Shown here: positions 56,169-64,000 of the stretch, piece after piece
How positions within the stretch are numbered: the first letter of the stretch is position 1
Layout of the letters: each line of letters starts with the position of its first letter
Origin: an uncultured Porphyromonadaceae bacterium
Lineage (GTDB): Bacteria > Bacteroidota > Bacteroidia > Bacteroidales > Muribaculaceae
Length of the DNA stretch: 64,000 bases
Assembly: GCA_945873625.1 (NCBI GenBank)
Contig: CAMCDS010000001.1
Location: 124,001-188,000, forward strand
Reading direction: 5' to 3'
Made by a program: the position numbers and the translations under genes
Notes under the pieces: model-generated
Told to the model about the DNA's origin: nothing
Seen by the model: only the letters and a program-made list of their open reading frames with translations
Databases searched by the model: none

Positions 56169-57338
56169 ATGAAAGAATTGCCTGTAAAAGGATTCAAGGC
56201 CATATTCTTGCGCAGTGTGCTGCAGATAGTGCGCCGCCCGCTCTACTGGGTAGGCTTCTTCATGCTCCCCCTCTTCTTCTTCCTCTTCCTGTCGAGCCTG
56301 ATGGAGCAGGGACTCCCCACAAGGGTGCCCGCCGCCATCGTCGACAAAGACGGCACTCCGCTGTCGCGCGAGATAACGCAGAATCTCGGGGGGATGCAGA
56401 TGGTGGACCTGAAGGAGAGCTGCCACAGTTTCACGCAGGCGCGCCACAGCATGCAGGAGGGAAATATATTCGGGTTTTTCCTTATTCCCGAAAACTTCCA
56501 GGCTGACCTGATGGCCGGACGCAAGCCGGTAATCACGTTCTATACCAACATGACGTACTACGTGCCGGCGTCGCTGCTCTTCAAGACATTCAAGACGACG
56601 GCCACCTACGCCAAGGCCGGCGTGGCCATGTCGGTGCTCAACGCCGTAGGCGGCGAGGCCGACCCCGCCCTGCTGCTGCCCGTCAACATCGTCAGCCGCC
56701 CGCTGGGCAACCCCTGGCTCGACTACGCCATCTATCTCTGCAACTCGTTCATCCCGTGCGTGCTGCAGCTGATGATATTCCTCATCACCTGCTTCAGCCT
56801 CGGGCAGGAAATCAAATACGGCACGTCGCGCCGCCTGCTTCAGATGGCCGACGGATCAATATTCAAGGCTCTGGCCGCCAAGCTGCTGCCGCAGACGCTG
56901 ATATGGATTGTAGTGGTCGTATTCATGGAGTCGTGGCTCTTCAGATGGTGTCATTACCCGATGCACGGCTCATGGTGGTGGCTCACCCTCTCGGAGGTGA
57001 TGTTTGTGCTCGCCTCGCAGGGGATGGCGGTGTTCTTCTTCGGACTTCTCCCCAACCTCCGCCTCTCGCTCTCCATCTCGGCGCTGCTCGGAGTGCTCTC
57101 CTTCTCGCTGGCCGCGTTCTCGTTTCCGATAGAAAGCATGTATCCCGCCATGGGTATCTTCAGCTGGATACTGCCGACGCGCTACAACTTCCTTATCTAT
57201 ATCGACCAGGCGCTCAACGGCATTCCGGTCTATTATTCGAGAGTATGGTATGTGGCCTATATCATCTTCATGCTCCTCCCGTTCACCATGATGTGGAACA
57301 TCAGGCGATGCATGAAGAAGCCGGTCTACGTGCCCTAA
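56169..57338 (+). CDS. ABC-2 type permease subunit 1
   Basis: 389 aa of the ABC-2 (YhiH/YbhR-like) type: a first helix near residue 25 (LYWVGFFMLPLFFFLFLSSL), a large extracytoplasmic domain (about 45-175, VPAAIVDKDGTPLSREI) and five further C-terminal helices. It has no nucleotide-binding motif. A second permease gene follows 12 nt later, so a heterodimer is expected. No ATPase gene lies in the operon. Confidence 0.85.
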   Translation: MKELPVKGFKAIFLRSVLQIVRRPLYWVGFFMLPLFFFLFLSSLMEQGLPTRVPAAIVDKDGTPLSREITQNLGGMQMVDLKESCHSFTQARHSMQEGNIFGFFLIPENFQADLMAGRKPVITFYTNMTYYVPASLLFKTFKTTATYAKAGVAMSVLNAVGGEADPALLLPVNIVSRPLGNPWLDYAIYLCNSFIPCVLQLMIFLITCFSLGQEIKYGTSRRLLQMADGSIFKALAAKLLPQTLIWIVVVVFMESWLFRWCHYPMHGSWWWLTLSEVMFVLASQGMAVFFFGLLPNLRLSLSISALLGVLSFSLAAFSFPIESMYPAMGIFSWILPTRYNFLIYIDQALNGIPVYYSRVWYVAYIIFMLLPFTMMWNIRRCMKKPVYVP

Positions 57339-57350
57339 ACAGTGATTACT

Positions 57351-58580
57351 ATGTGGAAATATATAAAAAGCCTGTTTCGCGACCTCGTCGATGAATATTT
57401 CAACGAGTTCAGGTTCGTGTTCCACGACGGAGGCATCGTGCTCTTCTTCTGCTTCCTGCCGCTGGCCTACCCGATCATCTATTCGCTGATCTATAATCCG
57501 GAAGTGGTGCGCGACGTGCGCATGGTGGTCGTGGACCACGACCGCACGGCCGCGAGCCGCGAGCTGGTGCGCAAGCTCGACGCCACCCAGGAAGTGTGGG
57601 TTACGGGCTATGCCGCCGAGATGGGCGAGGCCCGCCACGCCATGAACAGCCACGAATGTTACGGCATACTCGAGATTCCCGCCGGCTTCGGCCGCAGGAT
57701 AGGCCGGGGCGAACAGGCGAAGGCGGTGCTCTACGCCGAGATGAGCCTCCTGCTCCGCTACCGCGGCTTCCTCGTGGCGGCCACCAATGTGGCCCAGGAC
57801 ATGGGGTCGGAGATTCTGGCTCAGAAGATTGACCTCACGCTGCCGCTGGCGGCCACGATATCGACCGGCGACCCGCTGCCGATCAACAATGTGTCGATGG
57901 GCAACATCGAAAACGGCTTCGACTCGTTCGTCATGCCCGGCGTTATCGTGCTCATCCTCCACCAGTGCATCATCCTCGCGTCGGGGATGGCGGGAGGAGC
58001 GCGGCGCGAGAATCCGCTGCTGACGGGCTACAACCCCACCCGCCCGGCGAAGTCGGTGGCCATGTCGATGCTCGGCGAGATGCTGTGCTACATCACCATC
58101 CTCATCGTGCCCATAATGTTCCTGCTCCACTACGTGCCGCTCATCTTCTCCTTCCCCATGGCCGGAAATCCGGTGGAGATATTCTGCTTCATCATGCCGA
58201 TGGTGCTGGCCTGTCTCGGACTGGGATTCTGCTTCCAGGGGATAGTATGGGAGCGCGAGACGGTATTCGTGCTCTGGGTGGTTACATCGGTGGCCTTCCT
58301 CTTCCTGTCGGGACTCACATGGCCGCGCTATGCAATGCCCGAGGTCTGGAAACTGCTCAGCGACATCATCCCCGGCACGTGGGGCGTAGAAGGATTCATC
58401 AAGATGAACACCAACGGGTCGAGCCTCGCGCAGGTGCGCCCCGAATACATCAACCTCTGGATTCTGGCCGGAGTCTACCTCGTGCTCGGCTACTGCGTAC
58501 GCCGCTGGTACGTGAGGCCCAAGCTCTGGCGCAAGGCACGCGCCCTGCAGCCCGCCCCGGCTGAGCAGCAGCCCGACTGA
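57351..58580 (+). CDS. ABC-2 type permease subunit 2
   Basis: 409 aa from ATG 57351 (MWKYIKSLFRDLVDEY); a GTG three codons earlier is possible. The topology is the same as the preceding subunit: helix 1 (GIVLFFCFLPLAYPIIYSLI), an external domain (VRDVRMVVVDHDRTAASREL) and five C-terminal helices with an ABC-2 block (PEVWKLLSDIIPGTWGVEGF). It ends with a proline/glutamine-rich tail and a strong terminator. Confidence 0.85.
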   Translation: MWKYIKSLFRDLVDEYFNEFRFVFHDGGIVLFFCFLPLAYPIIYSLIYNPEVVRDVRMVVVDHDRTAASRELVRKLDATQEVWVTGYAAEMGEARHAMNSHECYGILEIPAGFGRRIGRGEQAKAVLYAEMSLLLRYRGFLVAATNVAQDMGSEILAQKIDLTLPLAATISTGDPLPINNVSMGNIENGFDSFVMPGVIVLILHQCIILASGMAGGARRENPLLTGYNPTRPAKSVAMSMLGEMLCYITILIVPIMFLLHYVPLIFSFPMAGNPVEIFCFIMPMVLACLGLGFCFQGIVWERETVFVLWVVTSVAFLFLSGLTWPRYAMPEVWKLLSDIIPGTWGVEGFIKMNTNGSSLAQVRPEYINLWILAGVYLVLGYCVRRWYVRPKLWRKARALQPAPAEQQPD

Positions 58581-58616
58581 CGAAATCCGACTGACGCAAC
58601 ATACCTTAGTCTATTG

Positions 58617-58652
58617 TCCGGCGCCCGGCCTTCCGGGTGCCGGACAGCTTTT
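58617..58652 (+). terminator. Intrinsic terminator of exporter operon
   Basis: Arms TCCGGCGCCCGG (58617-58628) and CCGGGTGCCGGA (58633-58644) with a 4-nt loop, followed by CAGCTTTT. It lies 36 nt past the last permease stop. Confidence 0.85.
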
Positions 58653-58664
58653 ATAAAAATTGTT

Positions 58665-58780
58665 CCATCGAAGGAACAATTTAGCATTTTAGACCATCGA
58701 AGGAACAATTTAGCGAATTGCACCTTCAAAGGAACAATTTGCCCGATTGCACCTTCGAGGGAACAATCGGGCAAACAGAA
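58665..58780. repeat. Four tandem copies of a 29-bp repeat
   Basis: Copies start at 58665, 58694, 58723 and 58752. Each begins CCWTCRARGGAACAAT (W = A/T, R = A/G) and the first three run on to a variable AT-rich end; the fourth diverges after GGAACAATCGGGC. Immediately before copy 1, AAATTGTTCC (58657-58666) is the reverse complement of the GGAACAATTT inside each copy, giving a hairpin with the first unit. The array lies between the convergent exporter operon and GT90 gene. There are no spacers, so it is not CRISPR. Confidence 0.85.
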
Positions 58781-58797
58781 GGGGTGCTGGCGAGGGG

Positions 58798-59769
58798 TCA
58801 GCGAAGGGAGCCTGTGGAGCGTAGAAAACGCTCTACCACAAGGTAGGAGATGATGCTCTCGCGTTTGCGGTCGAGAAACTGAGCCGCCCATTCGCGTGAG
58901 GCGGCCGAAATCTTTTCAGCCTCGTCGGGATGGGCTGTGTAGTATTCTATCTTCTCGCCGACGTCGGTAAAGTCGGGGCTTATCTCGATGTAGTGCACGC
59001 CGGGAATAAGACGGGAATGCATGAGCCATCCTTCGGCGGTGGGACGCGGCATCACGGGCACACAGTTCGACGCCATCACCCACTGCAGAGCCGAAGCAAG
59101 GTCGTTGCCTTCGAGGGCGAGGATAAACTGATAGTCGAAATGGTCGGTGAGGCTCACCATCGGCGAAAACCATTTCGAGCGGTTTTTGCGCGTCGTGTCG
59201 CCGAGGTCGCAGAGCGGACTGTCGGCCCACATCTCGAAAAACTTTATTCTCCGGGGCTTGCCGTCGATTTCGCCACGGAAGAAGAGCACGGGTTTCTTAT
59301 CGCGCAGAGGCACGGGGTCTACGGGGCGGATGAAATGCCTCCGGCAGTTGAGGTTGAGCAGGGCGGCGTTGCCGGCCTTTTCGTCGAGCCGCCTCGCCTT
59401 CATCAGCATGGGAGTGTCGGGATTGTGCCAGACGTCGGTGGTCATATAGTCTACGAGCGCATCTCCCGGGAATCCCTTTATGTAGCGGCCGAGGTCGAAA
59501 TAATACCGGCTTCTGGTGCCTTTCAGCTTGAAATCGCGTATGCGCCGGGCCTTCGGGCCGAGAGTAGCACCCTGCGGCAGACGACAGTAGAAGTCGACGC
59601 GGTCGCGGATATAGTCGGCGTCGGGACGCTTCTCCCATCCGCGGAGCAACAACTGACGCTGCCAGCGCCTGACGAAGCGCGGAAGCATCATTCTGATACC
59701 GCCGATAAGGTAATAATACAGATTGTTGGTGCGGCCTTCCCTGCGGCCTTTCTTTCCGGATTCCGCCAT
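58798..59769 (-). CDS. Glycosyltransferase family 90 (CAP10-like) protein
   Basis: 323 aa. It matches the bacterial LPS glucosyl/xylosyltransferase group of GT90: KPVLFFRGEIDGKPRR (first conserved block), the donor-site block YQFILALEGNDLASALQW and CVPVMPRPTAEGWLM, and a C-terminal ISAASREWAAQFLD. It likely adds a sugar to LPS or capsule at the cytoplasmic membrane. It is monocistronic, between the tandem repeat array and tRNA-Pro. Confidence 0.85.
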   Translation of the reverse strand: MAESGKKGRREGRTNNLYYYLIGGIRMMLPRFVRRWQRQLLLRGWEKRPDADYIRDRVDFYCRLPQGATLGPKARRIRDFKLKGTRSRYYFDLGRYIKGFPGDALVDYMTTDVWHNPDTPMLMKARRLDEKAGNAALLNLNCRRHFIRPVDPVPLRDKKPVLFFRGEIDGKPRRIKFFEMWADSPLCDLGDTTRKNRSKWFSPMVSLTDHFDYQFILALEGNDLASALQWVMASNCVPVMPRPTAEGWLMHSRLIPGVHYIEISPDFTDVGEKIEYYTAHPDEAEKISAASREWAAQFLDRKRESIISYLVVERFLRSTGSLR

Positions 59770-59828
59770 ACTACATATAGGTAAATAAAAACGGAGGACA
59801 CCGAAAAATAGCGTCCTCCGAAGCTCTG

Positions 59829-59902
59829 TCGGGGTGAGGCGACTCGAACGCCCGACCTCTACGTCCCGAACGTAGCGCGCTAACCAACTGTGCTACACCC
59901 CG
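59829..59902 (-). tRNA. tRNA-Pro (CGG)
   Basis: 74 nt on the minus strand. Acceptor arms CGGGGTG and CACCCCG plus discriminator A, the anticodon stem CTACG/CGTAG with loop TTCGGGA (anticodon CGG), and TTCGAGT in the T loop. It reads proline CCG codons. CCA is not encoded. Confidence 0.93.
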
Positions 59903-60079
59903 AGAGCTGTTAAGCGACTGCAAAATTACAAATAAAATCGTTTCGAGCCAAATTTTTTGACAACTTTTAGCTAATTCCTTAAAAAACAACGATGCACACG
60001 AAGCCTTGCCAACCTCCTGCCGCCCCTTCGCCCCCGAAGGCATCGCCTGCCGCCCCGCCTCCGGGATTCCTGTCGGCTG

Positions 60080-60180
60080 CGTAGGGACGCACCCTCGGTG
60101 CGTCCTCGTGTTCGCGAATACATTATCGAACGTATCGGGATGCGTTTCGTTTTTGGACGCACCGAGGGTGCGTCCCTACG
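60080..60180. repeat. REP/BIME-like pair of palindromes
   Basis: A 26-bp arm at 60080-60105 (begins CGTAGGGACGCACC) is repeated as its exact reverse complement at 60155-60180, with a 49-bp spacer. Each arm contains its own hairpin GGACGCACC-CTC-GGTGCGTCC. A pair of inverted REP-type palindromes is a BIME form, which RAYT proteins such as that at 10376-11290 mobilise in other species; a link here is inference. Confidence 0.75.
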
Positions 60181-60369
60181 GGCGGATATAAACCATTATT
60201 GTCCAAAATCGCGATTAGTTAAACCGGTAATCCATGCAGCGGAATCAGCGGACTCTTTAGATTCCTGTCGGAATCACACCGACGAGACGTATTTTCAGCA
60301 GATTTACAAGGCCTTACAAGACATCAAAAAGGCTAATCCAAGGAGGATAATAGGTGAAGGCGAGTAGAG
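60181..60369. other. Non-coding stretch with a possible ORF remnant
   Basis: A plus-strand frame starting inside the REP-like element (60098) stays open to 60367 and ends with a lysine-rich peptide (YFQQIYKALQDIKKANPRR). It has no recognisable start signal or family. It may be the 3' end of a lost gene. Otherwise nothing is identified here. Confidence 0.35.
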
Positions 60370-60370
60370 G

Positions 60371-60684
60371 CAACCGCCCTCCGGGGGTTGTTTTGACGCG
60401 GTGGGGATATACCCCATGTACCTCACTTCGTTCGTTAACATGGGGAAATCGAAAAGGCAACCTCCTTCGGAGGTTGGGCGGACGCAGGCAGGAGGAGGTT
60501 GGGAGGACGGAGTTGGTAGTTCGGAGGTTGGGTGGGCGGACGCAGGCAGGAGGAGGCTGGGTGGGTGCAGGCGATACCTCCGGAGGAGGTTACATCTTCA
60601 ATAGCCCCACGTTGACGAGCGAGAGCGAGTCTACGTGGGGATACTCATATACCCTCACCGACAACCCCCGGAGGTGGGTTGCAT
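60371..60684. repeat. Inverted pair of about 107-bp MITE-like elements around a purine-rich tandem
   Basis: Copy A (minus, about 60371-60476) and copy B (plus, about 60577-60684) align over their length with scattered differences. Each begins CCTCCGRAGGAGGTT, holds a hairpin with arms CCCCAYGT and ACRTGGGG, and ends ACAACCCCCGGAGG. Between them the unit GGGCGGACGCAGGCAGGAGG occurs twice (near 60476 and 60534). The block lies just upstream of the urease operon promoter. No ORF is supported. Confidence 0.7.
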
Positions 60685-60763
60685 CCGTCAGCAAAGGCTC
60701 TGCAGCAGGATATTTCAGCTACAAGGGGGGTGGGCATGAACCTCCCACGGATTGGAAACGTTG

Positions 60764-60771
60764 TAATTTTG
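60764..60771 (+). promoter_or_regulatory. -7 box of urease operon
   Basis: TAATTTTG matches TAnnTTTG and is followed by CAGTCGG. A transcript would start near 60778, about 100 nt before ureA. The -33 element is not clear. Confidence 0.5.
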
Positions 60772-60879
60772 CAGTCGGTTCGCGCCATTTCCGCGCCTGC
60801 GCGGTGTGCCCGACGTCCGATTTCTTGTTTCAGGCGTATCTTTAGATGCGCTATTACCCAATTTTAAACTATTAATACT

Positions 60880-61182
60880 ATGCATTTGACACCAAGAGAG
60901 ATCGAGAAGCTCCAGCTTCTGACGATCGGCATGATAGCCGAGCGTCGTCTGAAAAAGGGTCTCAAGCTCAACTATCCCGAATCGGTGGCCTATATCACCT
61001 CGTTCGCACTCGAAGAGGCGCGCGCCGGCAAGACTGTGGAAGAGGTAATGCATTCCGCCACCCAGGTGCTTACGAAAGACCAGGTGATGGACGGCGTGGC
61101 CGACATGATCAGCATGCTTCAGGTAGAGGCCGTCTTCACCGACGGCTCGCGCCTCGTATCCATCCACCATCCCATCAAGTAG
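60880..61182 (+). CDS. ureA: Urease gamma subunit
   Basis: 100 aa, the normal UreA size. It begins [20 protein letters not shown] and has [18 protein letters not shown] and [21 protein letters not shown]. It is a structural subunit of the (UreABC)3 urease that hydrolyses urea to ammonia and carbamate in the cytoplasm. It is first of the operon; the ureB frame begins 4-43 nt later depending on the start used. Confidence 0.96.
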   Translation: MHLTPREIEKLQLLTIGMIAERRLKKGLKLNYPESVAYITSFALEEARAGKTVEEVMHSATQVLTKDQVMDGVADMISMLQVEAVFTDGSRLVSIHHPIK

Positions 61183-61225
61183 CCGTATGACTGCAGAAAC
61201 CTCAATCAAAAAAAATTCACAGACT

Positions 61226-61798
61226 ATGAGCACCAACAACAATACGGACGCCGCCAAGGTTCCGAAGCCTGAAGGATATGCCACTCCTACCGGAGTCTTT
61301 CCGGGCACACCCGAACTCTATCCCAACAAGCCGGGATTCGCTCCCGCAAAACCCTGCCCTGTAGGCGGCGTCATACTCGCCGACGGCGATCTGGAATATA
61401 ATGCCGACCGCCGCACGAAGAAGATTACCGTGCGCAACACCGGCGACCGCCCCATACAGATCGGCTCACACTTCCATTTCTTCGAGGTGAACCGTTATAT
61501 GGAGTTCGACCGCAAAGCCGCTTTCGGCTACCATCTCAACATCCCGGCCACCACGGCCATTCGTTTCGAGCCGGGCGAGGAGAAAGAGGTGGAGCTCGTC
61601 AGCTACGCCGGCAAGACGCGGGTGATCGGATTCAACGACCTCGTCAACGGCTATACCGGACTCGAAGACACTCCCGTCTACTATCCCAAGCAGGCCGAGG
61701 CTTACCGCCGCATGGCCGAATACGGCTTCAAAGACATCAGCGAGACAGACGCCGAAGCAGAGTTCACTCAAGCTGAAACCCAACCTGAAAAGAAGTAA
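61226..61798 (+). CDS. ureB: Urease beta subunit, extended at both ends
   Basis: 190 aa from ATG 61226 ([11 protein letters not shown]); an ATG at 61187 would add 13 residues. The UreB core is at about residues 45-140, with [37 protein letters not shown] and [17 protein letters not shown]. Canonical UreB is about 100 aa, so there are roughly 45 extra residues at the N-terminus (proline-rich) and 45 at the C-terminus (ending acidic then PEKK). ureC follows 5 nt later. Confidence 0.93.
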   Translation: MSTNNNTDAAKVPKPEGYATPTGVFPGTPELYPNKPGFAPAKPCPVGGVILADGDLEYNADRRTKKITVRNTGDRPIQIGSHFHFFEVNRYMEFDRKAAFGYHLNIPATTAIRFEPGEEKEVELVSYAGKTRVIGFNDLVNGYTGLEDTPVYYPKQAEAYRRMAEYGFKDISETDAEAEFTQAETQPEKK

Positions 61799-61803
61799 TC
61801 ATC

Positions 61804-63522
61804 ATGGCTACAATATCAAGACAAGAAAACAATATGCTTTTCGGCCCGACCGTGGGCGACAAGATCAGGTTGGGAAACACCGACCTCTACGTGCAGATTG
61901 AGAAAGACCTGCGAGTCTATGGCGACGAGACCGTCTATGGCGGCGGCAAGACGCTGCGCGACGGCATGGGCACCGCCAACACCATCACTTCCGAAGCCGG
62001 CTCGCTCGACCTTGTGATAACCAACGTTACCATCATCGACCCGATTCTGGGAGTGGTGAAGGCCGACGTAGGCATCAAAGACGGCAAGATAGCCGGAATA
62101 GGCAAGGCCGGAAACCCCAATGTGATGAAGGGGGTTACCCCGACTCTCTGCACCGGTCCGAGCTGCGACGCCATCTCCGGCGAGCACCTCATCCTGACGG
62201 CCGCCGGCATCGACGGACACGTGCACTTCGTCAGCCCCTATCAGGCTTTCGACTGCCTCTCTAACGGCATCACCACCCTTATCGGAGGCGGCGTAGGCCC
62301 GACAGACGGCTCGAACGGCACCACCATCACTTCCGGCCCGTGGAACCTCGCACAGATGCTCCGCGCTGCCGAAAACTGTCCGATCAACATGGGCTTCCTC
62401 GGAAAAGGCAACACATCTTACGATCCTACTCTCCAGGAGCAGATCGAAGCCGGAGCCATGGGATTCAAGATTCATGAAGACTGGGGCTCGACAATGGCCG
62501 CCATCCGCGCATGCATGGCCAACGCCGACCGCAACGACGTGCAGGTGGCCATCCACACCGATACGCTCAACGAGGCCGGATATGTGGAGGATACCATCGC
62601 GGCCATCGACGGACGCACGATACATACATACCACACCGAGGGTGCCGGTGGCGGACATGCCCCCGACCTTCTCAAAGTGGCTTCGATGATGAACGTGCTG
62701 CCTTCGTCGACCAACCCGACGCTCCCCTTCGGCATCAACTCCGAGGCCGAGCTCTTCGACATGATCATGGTGTGCCACAACCTCAACCCGCAGATTCCCT
62801 CCGACGTGGCATTCGCCGAAAGCCGTGTGCGTCCGGAGACGCAGGCCGCCGAAAACATTTTCCACGACCTCGGCATCATCTCGATGGTGTCGTCCGACTC
62901 GCAGGCCATGGGTCGTGTGGGCGAATCGTTCCTCCGCACATTCCAGATGGCTTCCTACATGAAGCAGGCCCGCGGCAAGCTCAAGGAAGACAGCGACGAG
63001 AACGACAACTTCCGTGTGCTCCGCTATCTTGCACAGATTACCATCAACCCCGCTATCACCTACGGTATCTCCGACATCCTCGGCTCGATCGAGGTGGGCA
63101 AGATGGCCGACCTCGTGCTCTGGGAGCCCTCGATGTTCGGCGCCAAGCCCAAGATGGTGCTCAAGGGCGGCATCATAAGCTGGGCCGCCATGGGCGACAC
63201 CAACGCATCGCTGCCCACCACCCAGCCTATCGCCATGCGCAAGAACTTCGGCGCATGGGGACCCGAAGTGCCCGCTACGCGCGTAAGCTTCGTCTCGCAG
63301 GCTGCCGTCGACCTCGGCATCAAGGAGAAGCTCGGCCTCCGCTCGGAAGTATACGGCGTGCGCCGCTGCCGTCAGCTCACCAAAGCCGACATGGTGCGCA
63401 ACTCCGCCACTCCCAAAATCGAGGTCGATCCCGAGACCTTCAACACTTATGTCGACGGCGAGCTCGCCACTGTGGCTCCCGCCAAGGAACTCCCCCTCGG
63501 ACAGCTCTATTTCTTCAGCTGA
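61804..63522 (+). CDS. ureC: Urease alpha (catalytic) subunit
   Basis: 572 aa. The nickel site is complete: HVH in [11 protein letters not shown], the carbamylated lysine in [13 protein letters not shown], His in [10 protein letters not shown] and [14 protein letters not shown], and Asp in [12 protein letters not shown]. The mobile-flap Cys-His is present, but the usual CHHLD reads CHNLN (in [14 protein letters not shown]), changing two flap residues next to the catalytic His. The flap arginine ([11 protein letters not shown]) is kept. It is the third gene of the operon; a GC hairpin separates it from ureE. Confidence 0.97.
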   Translation: MATISRQENNMLFGPTVGDKIRLGNTDLYVQIEKDLRVYGDETVYGGGKTLRDGMGTANTITSEAGSLDLVITNVTIIDPILGVVKADVGIKDGKIAGIGKAGNPNVMKGVTPTLCTGPSCDAISGEHLILTAAGIDGHVHFVSPYQAFDCLSNGITTLIGGGVGPTDGSNGTTITSGPWNLAQMLRAAENCPINMGFLGKGNTSYDPTLQEQIEAGAMGFKIHEDWGSTMAAIRACMANADRNDVQVAIHTDTLNEAGYVEDTIAAIDGRTIHTYHTEGAGGGHAPDLLKVASMMNVLPSSTNPTLPFGINSEAELFDMIMVCHNLNPQIPSDVAFAESRVRPETQAAENIFHDLGIISMVSSDSQAMGRVGESFLRTFQMASYMKQARGKLKEDSDENDNFRVLRYLAQITINPAITYGISDILGSIEVGKMADLVLWEPSMFGAKPKMVLKGGIISWAAMGDTNASLPTTQPIAMRKNFGAWGPEVPATRVSFVSQAAVDLGIKEKLGLRSEVYGVRRCRQLTKADMVRNSATPKIEVDPETFNTYVDGELATVAPAKELPLGQLYFFS

Positions 63523-63541
63523 TCCGTCAACTTACGTAAGC

Positions 63542-63570
63542 CCGGTGTCCGGCCCGAGTCCGGACACCGG
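63542..63570 (+). terminator. Hairpin between ureC and ureE
   Basis: Perfect 11-bp inverted repeat CCGGTGTCCGG (63542-63552) and CCGGACACCGG (63560-63570) with a 7-nt loop, 19 nt past the ureC stop, followed by CTCCCTTACCTTCTTT. It could attenuate transcription so that the accessory genes are made at a lower level than the structural subunits. Confidence 0.6.
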
Positions 63571-63650
63571 CTCCCTTACCTTCTTTATCCATTCAGACCG
63601 TAAAGATTTGAAACTACATCTACCAATCCATTGATTCACTCCACACCGAT

Positions 63651-64000
63651 ATGAACGTCATCACAGAAATCATAGGCAATGTCCACGACCCCGAATGGAA
63701 ACAGCGTCTCGAAGGCCTGCACACCGAGCAGGTGTTTCTCGACCAGTGGACAGCACAGAAGAGCCGTTTTCTCGGCAAAGGCGACCACGGCAACGAATAC
63801 CCCGTGGCGCTGAAACGCCATTCCCAGGTGAAAGACGGCGATATTGTCTATTTCGACCCCGAGGCCGGACAGGCGGCAGTGATACGCCTTGCCCTCAACC
63901 CCGTGCTCGTCATCGACCTCACCAAGCTCGAATCGATGCCCCCGGCCGACATCGTCAGGATAGCCGTCGAGCTGGGCCACGCCATCGGCAACCAGCACTG
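63651..64000 (+). CDS. ureE: Urease accessory protein UreE, 3' truncated by window
   Basis: The frame opens at ATG 63651 (MNVITEIIGNVHDPEWKQ) and runs off the right edge after about 116 residues without a stop. It matches UreE, the nickel metallochaperone that delivers Ni to the urease apoenzyme: an N-terminal peptide-binding domain with SRFLGKGDHGNEYPVAL, then the Ni-binding domain start AVELGHAIGNQH, whose His is the expected metal ligand. The rest of the accessory genes should follow to the right. Confidence 0.88.
   Translation, partial: MNVITEIIGNVHDPEWKQRLEGLHTEQVFLDQWTAQKSRFLGKGDHGNEYPVALKRHSQVKDGDIVYFDPEAGQAAVIRLALNPVLVIDLTKLESMPPADIVRIAVELGHAIGNQH

Noticed and set aside
58665-58780. 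Possible CRISPR array (29-bp repeats)
   Set aside because: The repeats are directly contiguous with no unique spacers, and no cas gene is in the window.
60098-60367. 89-aa plus-strand ORF as a real gene
   Set aside because: It starts inside a REP-like palindrome and lacks a start signal or family; kept only as a possible remnant.
61816-62865. 349-aa minus-strand ORF opposite ureC
   Set aside because: Frame opened by GC-rich codon bias of ureC; no family features.

Overview
The window is a GC-rich chromosomal segment of a Bacteroidales bacterium, most likely a gut Muribaculaceae (S24-7). Four things support this. Several promoters carry the Bacteroidetes -7 box TAnnTTTG about 20 nt from a TTG. 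There is a large TonB-dependent receptor and there are lipoproteins typical of the phylum. Long secreted proteins end in type-A sorting-tail-like domains. A ureABC-E operon sits at the right end. The family-level assignment is inference. Nothing looks like a prophage, conjugative element or rRNA operon; one tRNA-Pro and one probable small RNA gene are present.

Layout. 1-3,160: the 3' part of a lipid A acyltransferase gene, a decayed TPR-AraC regulator divergent from a small secreted protein whose signal peptide is frame-broken, and an sRNA gene. 3,160-10,200: rubrerythrin, recO, acpP-fabF, then a beta-barrel/lipoprotein/comM run. 10,200-13,200: a RAYT-like HUH protein with an extra C-terminal domain, an AAA-ATPase/PD-(D/E)XK protein, and the remnant of an MFS drug transporter. 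13,200-16,600: an MsbA-like ABC exporter, PurN fused to a CD225-like membrane domain, and a DUF2752 protein. 16,600-22,700: an intact TPR-AraC membrane regulator divergent from a 1304-aa secreted protein, the same layout as the decayed pair at the left end. 22,700-31,900: minus-strand housekeeping runs (msrC, ispG, purE, PAP2, rluA-type, GH16; yidC, pyrG).

32,100-42,200 is the most system-like block. Six minus-strand genes encode, in transcription order, deoxyribose-phosphate aldolase, a secreted endonuclease/exonuclease/phosphatase protein, a TonB-dependent receptor, two multi-domain lipoproteins with DUF5689/DUF6359-type repeats, and a secreted endonuclease I. Read together they suggest a locus for capturing and digesting extracellular nucleic acid, with deoC feeding the sugar into central metabolism.

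42,500-46,600 is a purine-salvage run (hpt, adk, DUF2851, glycerate kinase). 46,600-53,220 holds two glycosyltransferases, folA, thyA, a membrane Fe-S protein, a UbiA-like protein and a YeiH transporter. 53,500-58,600 is a plus-strand TolC/HlyD/two ABC-2 permease exporter without an ATPase gene. After 58,600 come a four-copy 29-bp tandem repeat, a GT90 gene, tRNA-Pro(CGG), a block of REP-like and MITE-like inverted repeats, and then ureA-ureB-ureC and the start of ureE, which runs off the window.

A recurring theme is gene decay by internal deletion or small frameshift (853-1609, 1687-2728, 12868-13064, 16627-16940).
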